Shown: positions 7,476 to 18,413, counted from the stretch's first letter. The stretch is DNA of 38,492 bases from Alphaproteobacteria bacterium (GCA_020628955.1 JAHDEH010000006.1:1-38492); one strand, 5' to 3'. Numbers and translations: made by a program. The notes: generated by a model not told the origin, from the letters alone.

Positions 7476-10331
7476 ATGCAAGAATATATTAAAGTACGCG
7501 GTGCAAAAGAACATAATCTTAAAAATGTAAATGTAGATATTCCAAGAAACAAATTTGTTGTGATCACTGGTCTTAGTGGTTCTGGTAAATCTTCGCTTGC
7601 TTTTGATACTATATATGCAGAAGGGCAAAGACGTTATGTTGAGAGCTTATCTGCCTATGCTCGCCAATTCTTGCATTTGCAAAATAAACCGAACGTGGAG
7701 TCAATTTCTGGCCTTTCGCCTGCGATTGCGATTGATCAGAAAACTACATCAAAAAATCCGCGTTCTACGGTTGGTACCATCACGGAGATATATGATTATC
7801 TGCGTCTATTTTTTGCGCGCGTTGGGGTGCCTTACTCGCCAGCTACTGGTTTGCCTATCAAAAGTCAGTCAATTTCTGAAATGGTGGAAGTGGTTGCTGC
7901 GCTGCCAGTTGGTACAAAATTATATATATTATCGCCAATGGTGCGTGGCCAAAAAGGTGAGTTTCGCAGAGAAATTGCAAATTTAGTCAAGCATGGCTAT
8001 CAGCGCCTATATCTGGATGGCGAGCTGTGCGATATTGACGAAATGCCAAAAATAGATAAAAAGAAAAAGCATAATATAGAAGTTATAATTGATAGGCTTG
8101 CTATTTCTGAAGGGATGGGGAACAGAGTTGCTGAAAGCCTTGAGGCTTCGCTGCAGCTGGCCGAAGGGCTTACATATATAGATATTGTATCTTTGCCAGA
8201 AGACCATGGAACTGAATATAAGCAAGGCCAGCGCATTACTTTTTCAGAACATTATTCTTGCCCGGAATCTGGTTTTAAAATGGACGAAATTCAACCAAGA
8301 ACTTTTTCCTTCAACAGCCCTTTTGGAGCATGTCCTGCTTGTGAAGGAATTGGCAAGGAGGCGTATTTTGACCCGAATTTAATAGTGCCGGACACTACGC
8401 TCAGCATAGCAGAAGGAGCGATAGTTCCGTGGAGCAAGTCATCTTCCAAATTTGTGATGGATACACTTGCATCACTTGCAAAACATTATGGTTTTAGCCT
8501 TAATTCTGGTTTTTCATCACTACCACCCTCAGTTAAAGAGACTTTGTTTTACGGTTCAGGTGATGAGATAATTAGTTTTGAATATAGGGACGATCGGAAA
8601 TTAGAAGTGATCGATCAGCCATTTGCAGGCATCATCCCAAGCTTGAAAGAAAAAGAGAAAAAAATGGATACTGCATGGATGAAAGAAGAGCTTAATCGCT
8701 ATAAATCCAAAAAGCACTGCAGTGAATGTGATGGTTATAGATTAAAAAAAGAAACTCTATGTATTAAAATAGATGAGATGCATATTGGGCAGATCACTAG
8801 AAAAACTATAAAAGAAGCCTGCGATTGGTTTGCAGACATTAACAGCAAACTAGATGCTAAGCAGCAAAAAATTGCTCATAGGGTGGTGAAGGAGATAAAA
8901 GAGCGCCTGAACTTTCTTAATAATGTTGGGCTTGACTATTTAAGCCTAAGCAGGGAATCTGGAAGCTTGTCTGGAGGGGAGAGTCAAAGAATAAGACTTG
9001 CATCACAGATTGGCTGTGGCCTTAGCGGTGTTTTATATGTACTTGATGAGCCGTCGATTGGACTGCATCAGAGGGATAATTCAAGGCTTATATCAACTTT
9101 GAAAAATTTGCGTGATCTTGGAAATACTGTGCTGGTAGTTGAACATGACGACGAAACGATGCTAGAGTCTGATTACGTGATTGATGTTGGTCCAGGTGCT
9201 GGCTTGCACGGAGGTAATATAATAGCCCTCGGAACTCCAGATGATATTAAAAATTCAGAAGAAAGTATAACAGGAAGATATTTGAGCGGTAAGGAGTCTA
9301 TAGAGGTTCCAGAAACTTTGAGAGACGGGCACGAAGGCAAAGAGATAGTACTGACCGGTGCTAGGTCAAATAATCTGAATAATTTAACAATGAAACTGCA
9401 GCTAGGTGCATTCACTGCAATTACTGGCGTATCTGGAAGTGGGAAGTCAAGCTTGGTAATTAGCACTTTCTATAAAGCTGCTATGAAGGGGCTTGAGCCA
9501 AGCATGAAGATATTCCCAGCAGAGCATGACTCGATTACTGGGCTTGAGTATATTGATAAAATCATTGATATTAATCAATCTCCAATTGGAAGAACTCCAA
9601 GGTCAAACCCTGCAACATATACAGGCGCTTTTACGCCTATCAGAGATTGGTTTACCGAGCTTCCAGAATCCAAAATACGTGGCTATAAAGTAGGGCGTTT
9701 TTCTTTTAATGTAAAAGGTGGAAGATGCGAATCTTGTCAGGGTGATGGGCTTGTAAAAATAGAAATGCATTTCTTGCCAGACGTATATATTAACTGCGAT
9801 GTTTGTAATGGCAAGAGATATAATAAAGAAACTCTAGAGGTGAAATATAAAGGCAAAAGTATTGCAGATGTGCTTGAGATGACAGTAGAAGATGCAACAG
9901 AGTTTTTCAAGCATGTACCAGTAATACATGATAAACTTTCAACGCTGCAGGAAGTTGGGCTTGGCTATATCAAAATAGGGCAATCGGCAACAACATTGTC
10001 AGGCGGTGAAGCGCAAAGAGTAAAGCTCGCCAAAGAATTGTCTAAGCGATCAACTGGCAAAACATTATATATTCTAGATGAGCCAACAACGGGGCTGCAT
10101 GTTGCGGATATTAAGAAATTATTATCTGTGCTGCATAAATTAGTCGATAAAGGTAATAGCGTTATGGTAATTGAGCATAATATGGATGTTATCAAAACCG
10201 CTGATTATATTATAGATATTGGGCCAGAAGGTGGTGATAAAGGAGGTGATATTGTAGCTCAAGGAAGGCCTGCAGACATTGCTGCATGCGAGAAAAGCCA
10301 TACTGGTAGATATTTGAAAAATTTATTGTAA
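7476..10331 (+). CDS. uvrA: Excinuclease ABC subunit A
   Basis: 951 aa, two ABC cassettes ([56 protein letters not shown]) and Zn-binding CxxC motifs. Confidence 0.98.
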   Translation: MQEYIKVRGAKEHNLKNVNVDIPRNKFVVITGLSGSGKSSLAFDTIYAEGQRRYVESLSAYARQFLHLQNKPNVESISGLSPAIAIDQKTTSKNPRSTVGTITEIYDYLRLFFARVGVPYSPATGLPIKSQSISEMVEVVAALPVGTKLYILSPMVRGQKGEFRREIANLVKHGYQRLYLDGELCDIDEMPKIDKKKKHNIEVIIDRLAISEGMGNRVAESLEASLQLAEGLTYIDIVSLPEDHGTEYKQGQRITFSEHYSCPESGFKMDEIQPRTFSFNSPFGACPACEGIGKEAYFDPNLIVPDTTLSIAEGAIVPWSKSSSKFVMDTLASLAKHYGFSLNSGFSSLPPSVKETLFYGSGDEIISFEYRDDRKLEVIDQPFAGIIPSLKEKEKKMDTAWMKEELNRYKSKKHCSECDGYRLKKETLCIKIDEMHIGQITRKTIKEACDWFADINSKLDAKQQKIAHRVVKEIKERLNFLNNVGLDYLSLSRESGSLSGGESQRIRLASQIGCGLSGVLYVLDEPSIGLHQRDNSRLISTLKNLRDLGNTVLVVEHDDETMLESDYVIDVGPGAGLHGGNIIALGTPDDIKNSEESITGRYLSGKESIEVPETLRDGHEGKEIVLTGARSNNLNNLTMKLQLGAFTAITGVSGSGKSSLVISTFYKAAMKGLEPSMKIFPAEHDSITGLEYIDKIIDINQSPIGRTPRSNPATYTGAFTPIRDWFTELPESKIRGYKVGRFSFNVKGGRCESCQGDGLVKIEMHFLPDVYINCDVCNGKRYNKETLEVKYKGKSIADVLEMTVEDATEFFKHVPVIHDKLSTLQEVGLGYIKIGQSATTLSGGEAQRVKLAKELSKRSTGKTLYILDEPTTGLHVADIKKLLSVLHKLVDKGNSVMVIEHNMDVIKTADYIIDIGPEGGDKGGDIVAQGRPADIAACEKSHTGRYLKNLL

Positions 10332-10354
10332 ATATGTCAAATTTAATTCGTTCC

Positions 10355-10383
10355 TTGCATAAATGGTTATTTTGTGCTATAAT
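10355..10383 (+). promoter_or_regulatory. Sigma70-type promoter TTGCAT-N17-TATAAT with extended -10 TG
   Basis: TTGCAT at 10355-10360, 17-nt spacer, TATAAT at 10378-10383 preceded by TGC; 33 bp upstream of the start at 10417. Confidence 0.6.
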
Positions 10384-10416
10384 ATTTAAAACTTTTTAAC
10401 TAATATGAGATAATGT

Positions 10417-11070
10417 ATGAGAATATTTGGAATAGTAGCTTTATTTTTTATTTTAAATTCACCAATAAGCATTCTAGCTAATGTAGATGCAGATGCTAAA
10501 ATCAAAGAATCTAAGAAATGCTCCGAATTATTTGCGTCATTTGAAAAAAAATATAATATACCAAAAAACACTCTTCATGCCATTTCCCTTCAAGAAACAA
10601 GGCGCTATATAAAAGCAAAAAAAATGGGTATTGCATGGCCGTGGACTGTTAATGTTCAAGGGAAAGGGTATCATTTTGACAGCAAGCAAGAAGCGATTGA
10701 ATTTGTTAGAAAAAAACAAAAAGCAGGTATTAAATCTATTGATGTTGGATGTATGCAAATTAATTTAAAGCATCACCCAAAAGCATTTGAATCTTTAGAG
10801 GAGGCGTTTAAGCCAAGAAAAAATATTGAATATGCGGCAAAAATGTTGCGTAATAATTATAAAAGAACCAAAAATTGGTGCTTTGCAATTGGGCATTATC
10901 ATTCTAAAACTCCTTCTAGATCGTGTAGATATCATGCTAGTGTTGCTAAAAATTTAAAATCTATGAATAAGCATATAAGCCAGCTTAACAATAATGATAT
11001 TGAAAATGAGTCAATAAGAAATTTATTCAAAAATATGCAAAATAGCTTAACTAATTTATTAAATGCATAA
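10417..11070 (+). CDS. Secreted lytic transglycosylase (SLT domain)
   Basis: Signal peptide (MRIFGIVALFFILNSPISILANVDA), then LHAISLQETRR...GIKSIDVGCMQINLKHHP...AAKMLRNNYKRTKNWCFAIGHYHS. Confidence 0.8.
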   Translation: MRIFGIVALFFILNSPISILANVDADAKIKESKKCSELFASFEKKYNIPKNTLHAISLQETRRYIKAKKMGIAWPWTVNVQGKGYHFDSKQEAIEFVRKKQKAGIKSIDVGCMQINLKHHPKAFESLEEAFKPRKNIEYAAKMLRNNYKRTKNWCFAIGHYHSKTPSRSCRYHASVAKNLKSMNKHISQLNNNDIENESIRNLFKNMQNSLTNLLNA

Positions 11071-11072
11071 AT

Positions 11073-11810
11073 ATGTTTGATATAAATTTGGTAAAAAGAA
11101 GGAAAGCTAAAGCCAAGAGCTTTATACAAAACTCTGATTTTTACCAATTTATATATCAAGATATTATTCATCGTCTTAGTTTTTTAAAAAATTCTTTTCA
11201 GAATATATTGATAAATTCAGATAAAGAAGAGCTATGTTTGTCAATGTTTGATATAGCTAAGAAATTTCCAGGAGCAAAAATAAAGTTTAAATCTATTGAT
11301 GAAATTGATGAATCCGAATTAAATAGCTTTGATTTAATTATAGATGTATATAATTTACACTGGGAGCTAGGCATAGGTCTTAAGTTAAAAAAAATTCATA
11401 ACTTATTAGCAAAGCAAGGTTTGTATATTGGTAATTTTGCAGGTGGAGGCTCTCTTGCAAACTTACGTTCAGAAATCATGCAGCTGGAAGAGCAGCAAAA
11501 TTTGCCGCATGCCGCCCATATTTCTCCTTTTATTAGGTATGAAGATATGCCAGCAATATTTAAAAAATGTGGCTTTAATGAGTCTATTATAGATAATGAA
11601 AAAATTGAGCTAGAGTTTGATAATGCGCTTGGTATGATGCGCTTTATTAAGTCAGTCGGAGAATCTAATGCTCTGATTAAAAGAGCTGGTTATTCGATTA
11701 ATAAACAAATGTACGAAAATTTACAAAAACAAGCTCAAAATAGTTTTATTGATAAAATTAATTTAATAAGTTTTATAGCTGCTAAAAATAAACATAGCAT
11801 CTTGCTATAA
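11073..11810 (+). CDS. NDUFAF5/BioC-like methyltransferase homolog, SAM motif I apparently degenerate
   Basis: Family-like landmarks FDINLVKRRKAKA, ISPFIRYEDMPAIFKKCGF, DNALGMMRFIKSVGESNAL; no glycine-rich DxGxGxG at the expected place. Confidence 0.65.
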   Translation: MFDINLVKRRKAKAKSFIQNSDFYQFIYQDIIHRLSFLKNSFQNILINSDKEELCLSMFDIAKKFPGAKIKFKSIDEIDESELNSFDLIIDVYNLHWELGIGLKLKKIHNLLAKQGLYIGNFAGGGSLANLRSEIMQLEEQQNLPHAAHISPFIRYEDMPAIFKKCGFNESIIDNEKIELEFDNALGMMRFIKSVGESNALIKRAGYSINKQMYENLQKQAQNSFIDKINLISFIAAKNKHSILL

Positions 11811-11889
11811 AATCGCATTTTATTGTTGCGAAGTTTTCGTTTAAGGTTATATTATTTATATGTGAAATATAATATATAAGATAAATAAT

Positions 11890-13290
11890 ATGCAAGAATT
11901 TGATTTAGTGGTAATTGGTGGTGGCCCAGCTGGATATACTGGAGCCATAAGAGCAGCGCAACTTGGAATGAAGGTCGCATGTGTTGAAAAAAATAAAACA
12001 CTTGGAGGCACTTGCCTCAATGTTGGTTGTATTCCTTCAAAATCTTTACTTAATTTTTCAGCAAAATACGAAGATGCTAGAAAGCATTTTTCAGAAATTG
12101 GTATCAAGGCTGATGTAAAATTAGACCTTAAGACCATGGTTGGTAAAAAAGATCAGGTAGTAAGCGATCTTTGCAAAGGCATAGAGATGTTATTTGCTAA
12201 AAATAAAATAACAAAATTCACAGGAGCTGGTAAAATCATTGACCAAAATCATGTAGCAATCAAGCAAGATGCTAAGAATAGCATAAAAATAAAAGCCAAA
12301 AATATTCTGATTGCAACAGGTTCAAACTCTATAGATATTCCGGGCGTAGATGTCGATGAGAAGCAAATAGTTTCCTCAACTGGTGCTCTTGAATTTGCAA
12401 AAGTTCCAAAAGAATTGGTGGTAATTGGCGGAGGCTATATTGGCCTTGAACTCGGCTCTGTATGGAGAAGGCTTGGTAGTAAAGTTACTGTAGTTGAATA
12501 TGCTGGCAGTATAGTCCCTGCCATGGATAAAGAAGTAACCAAAACATTCCATAAGATATTAGAAAAACAGGGGCTAGAATTCATGCTGAATACCAAAGTG
12601 GTAAAGGCAAAAAAACAAGGTGAAAAAATTGATGTAACTATTGCAAATACTTCAGATAACAAAGAATCTTCTATTAAATGCGATGCGTTGCTAGTTGCAG
12701 TTGGCAGAAAGCCAAATACGGATGGTTTGGGCTTGAAGGAAGCTGGTATTGAGGTCAATGAACGTGGTCAGATTGAAGTTAATAATAATTTCCAAACAGC
12801 GCATGCTAATATTTATGCAGTGGGTGATGTGATAAAGGGTGCAATGCTTGCACATAAGGCCGAAGAAGAGGCGGTAGCTGCAGTAGAGATTATGAACAAT
12901 CAGGCGGGGCACGTAAACTATAATTTGATCCCTGGTGTTGTTTACACTCACCCAGAAGTTGCGTCTGTTGGATTTAGTGAAGAAGAGCTTAAAAGCGCAA
13001 ATGTTGAGTACAAGGTTGGTAAGTTTCCATTCTTAGCGAACTCGCGCGCGCGAAGCGTTAATGACACTGAAGGCTTTGTGAAGCTTCTTGCTTGTGCAAA
13101 AACAGATAGAGTTTTAGGGGGGCACATAATTGGCGCCAGTGCTGGAGATATGATTGCAGAAATTACTGCTTACATGGAGTTTGGAGGAGCGGCTGAAGAT
13201 ATTGCAAGAACTTGTCACGCGCATCCAACACTCAGCGAGGCTATCAAAGAGGCGGCGCTTGCTGTGGATAAACGCACTATTAATATGTAA
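11890..13290 (+). CDS. lpdA: Dihydrolipoyl dehydrogenase
   Basis: GGGPAGYTGAIRAAQLG; redox GGTCLNVGCIPSK; C-terminal HAHPTLSEAIKEAAL. Confidence 0.96.
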   Translation: MQEFDLVVIGGGPAGYTGAIRAAQLGMKVACVEKNKTLGGTCLNVGCIPSKSLLNFSAKYEDARKHFSEIGIKADVKLDLKTMVGKKDQVVSDLCKGIEMLFAKNKITKFTGAGKIIDQNHVAIKQDAKNSIKIKAKNILIATGSNSIDIPGVDVDEKQIVSSTGALEFAKVPKELVVIGGGYIGLELGSVWRRLGSKVTVVEYAGSIVPAMDKEVTKTFHKILEKQGLEFMLNTKVVKAKKQGEKIDVTIANTSDNKESSIKCDALLVAVGRKPNTDGLGLKEAGIEVNERGQIEVNNNFQTAHANIYAVGDVIKGAMLAHKAEEEAVAAVEIMNNQAGHVNYNLIPGVVYTHPEVASVGFSEEELKSANVEYKVGKFPFLANSRARSVNDTEGFVKLLACAKTDRVLGGHIIGASAGDMIAEITAYMEFGGAAEDIARTCHAHPTLSEAIKEAALAVDKRTINM

Positions 13291-13384
13291 TGAATCTGGG
13301 TTGTTTTATTACTTGGGTGACGGAGTTTGTCATGCGCGGTCGAGCCTGCACTAGAAATGTGATGATCTCAGGAGCCCGAATTAC

Positions 13385-13496
13385 GATGTCACCCCCGAGA
13401 AATCGGGGGTCCATAAAAGCTAGAAACGAATTTTTTGTGTGGGTCCCTGGATTCCCGCCTACGCGGGAATGACATTGCGCAAGATTGCCACATTTC
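13385..13496. repeat. Intergenic double-hairpin palindromic repeat, family A copy 2
   Basis: GATGTCACCCCCGAGAAATCGGGGGTCCAT...GGATTCCCGCCTACGCGGGAATGAC...AAGATTGCCACATTTC; stems differ from copy 1 but remain paired. Confidence 0.78.
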
Positions 13497-13565
13497 GCGT
13501 GCGCGCTCATTCTTAGGTGACGATAAGCAAATTAGTGAATTAATATTTTATAAATTATATATTTT

Positions 13566-15086
13566 ATGACCAAAAATCTTAGGGTTGTTTTTAGTGATCA
13601 ATTATCGCGCGGTCTGGCTTCATTGCAAGGATATCAAGATGGAGATGTGATCTTTTTTGTCGAAACCATGCAAGAATTTACACATGTTAAGCATCATAAG
13701 AAAAAAATTATTTTATTACTATCTGCAATGCGCCATTTTGCTGAAGAGTTAAAGGGCATCGGGTATAAAATTAATTATATTAAAATTGAAGATAAAGATA
13801 ATTCGCAGCTTATTAATGATGAAATATCTAAAGCGGTCAAGAAGTATAAAATTAGCAAAATAATAGTTACGCATCCAAGCGAATATCATATGCTAGAGAT
13901 GGTGAATTCTTGGCAACAAATGTTTAACTTGCCACTGCAGATCCTGGATGATGATAGATTTCTATGCAATATTGAAAAATTTAAAATTTGGGCATCTGAA
14001 CAAAAACAATTACGTATGGAGTTCTTTTATAGAATAATGCGTAAAAAATATTCCATTCTGATGGATAAAGATAAGCCAATCGGTGGAAAGTGGAATTATG
14101 ATTCAGAAAATAGAAAATTCCCCAAGGGTAAGCTGGACATCCCAAAAACCTATTCACAAAAAAATGATGTAATAACAGAAGAAGTTATAGAAATAGTTGA
14201 TAAATTGTTTAGCTCTCATTTTGGCAGCGGTAAAGGTTTTAATTTTGCAGTTACCAGGGAAGGTGCTTTGAAATCCCTAGAGCTTTTTATTAAACAAAGA
14301 CTACCTTATTTTGGTGATTTTCAAGATGCAATGGTGCAAGGCGAGCCATGGATGTATCATTCGCATATCAGTTTTTATTTAAATTGTGGATTGCTTACTG
14401 CCAAAGAGTGTATTACTACGGCAGAAAAAGCATATAGAGATAATGCTGCTCCGCTTAATGCGGTTGAAGGTTTTATTCGTCAGATTCTTGGTTGGCGCGA
14501 ATATATTCGTGCAATTTACTGGGCAAAAATGCCTGGCTACACGGAGGAGAATTATTTTGGCGCTACAAGAAATTTACCTGAATTTTACTGGAGCGCAGAT
14601 ACTAAAATGAATTGCATAAAGCAGTGCGTCAAGCAAACATCTGAGCATGCCTACGCGCATCATATACAGCGACTCATGGTTCTTGGTAACTTTGCTTTGC
14701 TTGCAGCAATCGAGCCAAAGCAAGTTAATGAGTGGTTCTGGATAGTATATGCAGATGCTTTTGAGTGGGTTGAGCTTCCTAATGTTTCTGGCATGGTTCT
14801 GTTTGCAGATGGTGGATATTTGGCAAGTAAACCTTATGCAGCTGGGGGCTCATACATAAATAAAATGTCTGATTATTGCAGAAATTGTGAGTATAAAGTA
14901 GCAGAAAAAACAGGCAAAAAAGCCTGTCCGTTTAATTATCTATATTGGGACTTTTTAGTCCGTAATCGTGACAAATTGCAAAAAAATCATAGAATAGGTA
15001 TGATGTACAGAACTTATGACAAAATGCCCGAGGAAAAAAAGCAAAAAATTGCAGAAGATAGTAATTCGTTTTTAAAGGATTTGTAA
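13566..15086 (+). CDS. Cryptochrome/photolyase family protein, FeS-BCP/PhrB type (predicted (6-4) photolyase)
   Basis: RVVFSDQLSRGLASLQGYQDGDVIFFVE N-terminus; GFIRQILGWREYIR; DAFEWVELPNVSGMVLFADGG; Cys set in NCIKQC, YCRNC and KACPFN consistent with the FeS ligand pattern. Confidence 0.9.
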   Translation: MTKNLRVVFSDQLSRGLASLQGYQDGDVIFFVETMQEFTHVKHHKKKIILLLSAMRHFAEELKGIGYKINYIKIEDKDNSQLINDEISKAVKKYKISKIIVTHPSEYHMLEMVNSWQQMFNLPLQILDDDRFLCNIEKFKIWASEQKQLRMEFFYRIMRKKYSILMDKDKPIGGKWNYDSENRKFPKGKLDIPKTYSQKNDVITEEVIEIVDKLFSSHFGSGKGFNFAVTREGALKSLELFIKQRLPYFGDFQDAMVQGEPWMYHSHISFYLNCGLLTAKECITTAEKAYRDNAAPLNAVEGFIRQILGWREYIRAIYWAKMPGYTEENYFGATRNLPEFYWSADTKMNCIKQCVKQTSEHAYAHHIQRLMVLGNFALLAAIEPKQVNEWFWIVYADAFEWVELPNVSGMVLFADGGYLASKPYAAGGSYINKMSDYCRNCEYKVAEKTGKKACPFNYLYWDFLVRNRDKLQKNHRIGMMYRTYDKMPEEKKQKIAEDSNSFLKDL

Positions 15087-15104
15087 GATAAGTTTTGCTA
15101 GCTT

Positions 15105-15674
15105 TTACTGGCTAGCTTCAACGGCTTTAACTTCTGGAATGAAATGTTGTAGCATTGATTCTATGCCGCTTTTTAAAGTGATGCTAGAGCTTGGGCATCC
15201 AGAGCACGCGCCGCGTAGCTCTAGATATACAATACCTTCCTTGAAGCCTTTATATACTATGTCACCACCATCCATTGCAACGGATGGCCTTACCCTCGTA
15301 TCGATAATTTCAACTATTTGTTTTTCAATATCGCTTAAATTTTCAGTGTTAATAGTGTCTACTTTTTTCCCTGCTTCGCTATTAGCATCGCTTAGTATAG
15401 GCAAGCCCGCAACTAAATGGTCCATTATAGTCATCAAAATTTCAGGTTTGATGATAGACCAATCAGTTTGGCTTGTTTTAGTCACAGTAATGAAATTACT
15501 GCCAAAAAAAACAGCTTCAACTCCGGTTACCTGAAAAAGCTTCTGTGCAAGCTCGCTGCTACCAGCAGCTTCTGATGGATTGTTGTAGAAAATAGGTCCT
15601 TCTGGGCTTACTTCATGATCTGGAAGGAATTTCAAAGCTTCTGGATTTGGTGTTTCTTCTGTCTGGATATACAT
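15105..15674 (-). CDS. NifU-like Fe-S scaffold (Nfu N plus NifU C-terminal domain)
   Basis: MYIQTEETPNPEALKFLPDHEV...RPSVAMDGGDIVYKGFKEGIVYLELRGACSGCPSSSITLKSGIESML. Confidence 0.92.
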   Translation of the reverse strand: MYIQTEETPNPEALKFLPDHEVSPEGPIFYNNPSEAAGSSELAQKLFQVTGVEAVFFGSNFITVTKTSQTDWSIIKPEILMTIMDHLVAGLPILSDANSEAGKKVDTINTENLSDIEKQIVEIIDTRVRPSVAMDGGDIVYKGFKEGIVYLELRGACSGCPSSSITLKSGIESMLQHFIPEVKAVEASQ

Positions 15675-15699
15675 AAAAATTCTTAAACTGTCTTAAAAA

Positions 15700-15776
15700 T
15701 GGTGGGCGGTAGAAGATTCGAACTTCCGACCTCTACGATGTCAACGTAGCGCTCTAACCAACTGAGCTAACCGCCC
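15700..15776 (-). tRNA. tRNA-Val (anticodon GAC)
   Basis: Minus strand GGGCGGTTAGCTCAGTTGGTTAGAGCGCTACGTTGACATCGTAGAGGTCGGAAGTTCGAATCTTCTACCGCCCACCA; cloverleaf, CTACG-TTGACAT-CGTAG anticodon arm, encoded CCA. Confidence 0.97.
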
Positions 15777-15870
15777 AAACAAAAAAATAAAATTATAAAA
15801 TCAAACATAGGTTTGACAATGATCTTTTTACATGTATTTTGAATATAATTCAAGCTTAATTTTAAAAAAA

Positions 15871-16533
15871 ATGAATCTAAATAAAAAAGTTAATGATAAA
15901 GAAGCGAGTTTTGTAGTGGCTCTAGATGGTCCCGCAGGGGCTGGAAAGGGCTTAATTGGAAGAATGCTGGCGCAAAAATATAATTTAAAATATTTTGAAT
16001 CAGGTATTGTATACAGAGGCCTTGCTTGTGTATGTACAGAAGATGAAATAAATATAAAAAATCATAGTGAAGTTTTGAATGTTGTAAAAAATTCAGATAT
16101 TATGTCAAGAGTGCAAGGAAAAGATCTTAATCTAGAGCAAATAGCTGTTATTGCTTCAGAAATTTCAGCTATCTCTGAAGTCAGAGATGCTCTGAGCTCT
16201 TACCTCAAAAACATAATAAAAACTGAAAAAAGAGTCATTATGGAAGGAAGGGATATAGGCACGGTAATTGCTCCAAATTCAGATTTGAAATTATTTATCA
16301 CGGCAGATGTAGAAATAAGAGCGGAAAGAAGATATAAACAGTTGCACTTGGAAGGAAAAGAGTGTATGATGCCAGAAGTTTTGAGAATGCTGAAAGAAAG
16401 AGACTTGAAGGATATTAGTAGAAGTACCGCGCCACTTGTAGCTGCAGATGATGCTTTTGTAATAGACACTAGCCATTTAGCCGCAGAGGAAGTCCTGTCA
16501 AAGATAGAGTCGATTATTATTGAATCATCTTGA
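15871..16533 (+). CDS. cmk: Cytidylate kinase
   Basis: VVALDGPAGAGKGLIGRMLAQKY, ESGIVYRGLA, MEGRDIGTVIAPNSDLKLFITADVEIRAERR; ATG at 15871 or 15832. Confidence 0.93.
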   Translation: MNLNKKVNDKEASFVVALDGPAGAGKGLIGRMLAQKYNLKYFESGIVYRGLACVCTEDEINIKNHSEVLNVVKNSDIMSRVQGKDLNLEQIAVIASEISAISEVRDALSSYLKNIIKTEKRVIMEGRDIGTVIAPNSDLKLFITADVEIRAERRYKQLHLEGKECMMPEVLRMLKERDLKDISRSTAPLVAADDAFVIDTSHLAAEEVLSKIESIIIESS

Positions 16534-16560
16534 AGCTAGAAGTTACCTAGAATTATTTTT

Positions 16561-16613
16561 AATGCCAAATAATTCTTATTTATTAATTTTATTAGAACAA
16601 CTAAATTGGCATT
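16561..16613 (+). promoter_or_regulatory. Candidate rpsA leader hairpin (AATGCCAA ... TTGGCATT)
   Basis: 8-bp perfect inverted repeat with 37-nt AU-rich loop, between cmk stop and rpsA start. Confidence 0.35.
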
Positions 16614-16638
16614 GTTTAGTTATTATTGAAAATTACTT

Positions 16639-18354
16639 ATGAATACAAAAAAAAGATTTATCCCACAACTTGCAGATATTGCACCTTCTGAAGAAAACTT
16701 CGCAGCAATGCTGGAAGAGGTTCAAACTAATCACGTATCCGAAGGTTCGGTTGTTAAAGGCCAGGTTGTTGATGCAAACTCAGATGTTATTATTGTTGAT
16801 GTAGGGCTTAAAAATGAAGGAAGAATAGCTGTTTCTGAATTTCAAATTGTAGCCGATCAAGAATTGCCAAAAGTTGGTGATATTGTTGATGTATACGTTG
16901 AAAGAGTTGAAGGAAGAAGAGGGACAGTATTAAGCCGCGAAAAAGCTATAAGAGAAGAGTCTTGGGTTAAACTTGAGAAAATACACGAAGATGGCGAAAA
17001 TATTACTGGTACAATATTCGGTAGAGTTAAAGGTGGCTTCACTGTTAACATTGGCGGAGTTGTTGCTTTCTTGCCAGGTAGTCAAGCAGATGTTCGTCCT
17101 ATCAAAGATCCAACAAGTATAATGGACATACCTCAGCCTTTCCAGATCCTAAAAATGGATAAAAAAATGGGTAATATTGTTGTATCTAGAAAAGCAATTC
17201 TGGAAGAGTCTCGTTCTGAGGCTAGAGAAGAAATGCTTGCAAAAATTAAAGAAGGCGACGTTCTTGACGGTGTTGTTAAAAATATTACAGATTACGGTGC
17301 GTTTGTTGATCTTGGAAGCATTGATGGGCTTCTTCATGTTACAGATATTTCTTGGAGCAGAATCAATCACCCATCAGAGGTGCTTACTTTTGGGCAAGAT
17401 ATTAAAGTTATGGTTATTAAATTTAACGAAGATACAAAGAGAATTTCTCTTGGAATGAAGCAGCTTGAAGCTAACCCTTGGGATAATATTTCTGATGAAT
17501 TCCCGGTTGGCAGCGTTATGTCTGGTAAGATTACTAATATTGCAGAATATGGTGTATTTATTGAGCTGAAAGACGGGATTGAAGGTCTTGTTCATTCATC
17601 TGAAATTGCTTGGGGCAAAACAAATCAAAATCCTAAGAAATTACTAAATATCGGTCAAGAGATTGAATTTATTATTCTGGATATTGACAACGAAAAGAAT
17701 AGAATTTCTTTGAGTATCAAACAATGTCAAGATAATCCGCTTGCTGCATTTGCAAAAGAAAATCCAGTTGGTAGTGTTATTAAAGCACCAATTCGTAACA
17801 TAACAGATTTTGGTATGTTCATTGCTCTTAGCGAAAATACAGACGGAATGATTCATGAGTCAGATCTTTCATGGGAAGGAAATGGAGTTCAATTGCTTTC
17901 TAACTATAAAAAAGATCAAGAAGTAGAATGCATGGTTTTAAACATTGATCTTGACAAAGAAAGAGTTGGCCTTGGAATTAAACAATTATCAGAAGATCCA
18001 TATGAAGGTTCTGTTGAATCTTTCAAGAAGGGGCAGGTGGTGACTTGTGTTGTTGTTTCTTCAAATAACGATGGTATTGAAGTTAATGTAGATGATAAAG
18101 CTAATGGCTTTATCAAAAAAATGGATTTATCAGCTGAGCGTTCTGAGCAAAAACCAGATAGGTTTGCAGAAGGCGACAGGGTTGATGCAAAAATAGTAGC
18201 TATAGATAAATCAAGTAGAAAACTTGCATTATCTATCAAATCACTGGAAATAGAGCAGCGCGAAAAAGCGATTAAAGAATATGGCTCTACTGATAGTGGT
18301 GCTAGTATCGGTGATATTCTTGGCGCTGTGCTTGACGGTTCAGACAAGAAGTAA
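16639..18354 (+). CDS. rpsA: 30S ribosomal protein S1
   Basis: 571 aa, tandem S1 domains ([59 protein letters not shown]). Confidence 0.97.
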   Translation: MNTKKRFIPQLADIAPSEENFAAMLEEVQTNHVSEGSVVKGQVVDANSDVIIVDVGLKNEGRIAVSEFQIVADQELPKVGDIVDVYVERVEGRRGTVLSREKAIREESWVKLEKIHEDGENITGTIFGRVKGGFTVNIGGVVAFLPGSQADVRPIKDPTSIMDIPQPFQILKMDKKMGNIVVSRKAILEESRSEAREEMLAKIKEGDVLDGVVKNITDYGAFVDLGSIDGLLHVTDISWSRINHPSEVLTFGQDIKVMVIKFNEDTKRISLGMKQLEANPWDNISDEFPVGSVMSGKITNIAEYGVFIELKDGIEGLVHSSEIAWGKTNQNPKKLLNIGQEIEFIILDIDNEKNRISLSIKQCQDNPLAAFAKENPVGSVIKAPIRNITDFGMFIALSENTDGMIHESDLSWEGNGVQLLSNYKKDQEVECMVLNIDLDKERVGLGIKQLSEDPYEGSVESFKKGQVVTCVVVSSNNDGIEVNVDDKANGFIKKMDLSAERSEQKPDRFAEGDRVDAKIVAIDKSSRKLALSIKSLEIEQREKAIKEYGSTDSGASIGDILGAVLDGSDKK

Positions 18355-18372
18355 AAAATTAATAAATTGAAT

Positions 18373-18406
18373 GCAAGGCAGCTATGCGCTGCTTTGTATT
18401 TTGTTT
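18373..18406 (+). terminator. Probable rho-independent terminator of rpsA
   Basis: GCAAGGCAGC-TATGC-GCTGCTTTGT stem (two G-T wobbles), then ATTTTGTTTT. Confidence 0.5.
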
Positions 18407-18413
18407 TAATGTG

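Noticed and set aside
743-13496. Repeats as a CRISPR array
   Set aside because: Copies are dispersed kilobases apart, about 112 bp long and palindromic, with no regular spacers and no cas genes.
13290-13510. Short ORFs on both strands after lpd
   Set aside because: Composed largely of repeat sequence (e.g. CHSRVGGNPG); no independent coding support.
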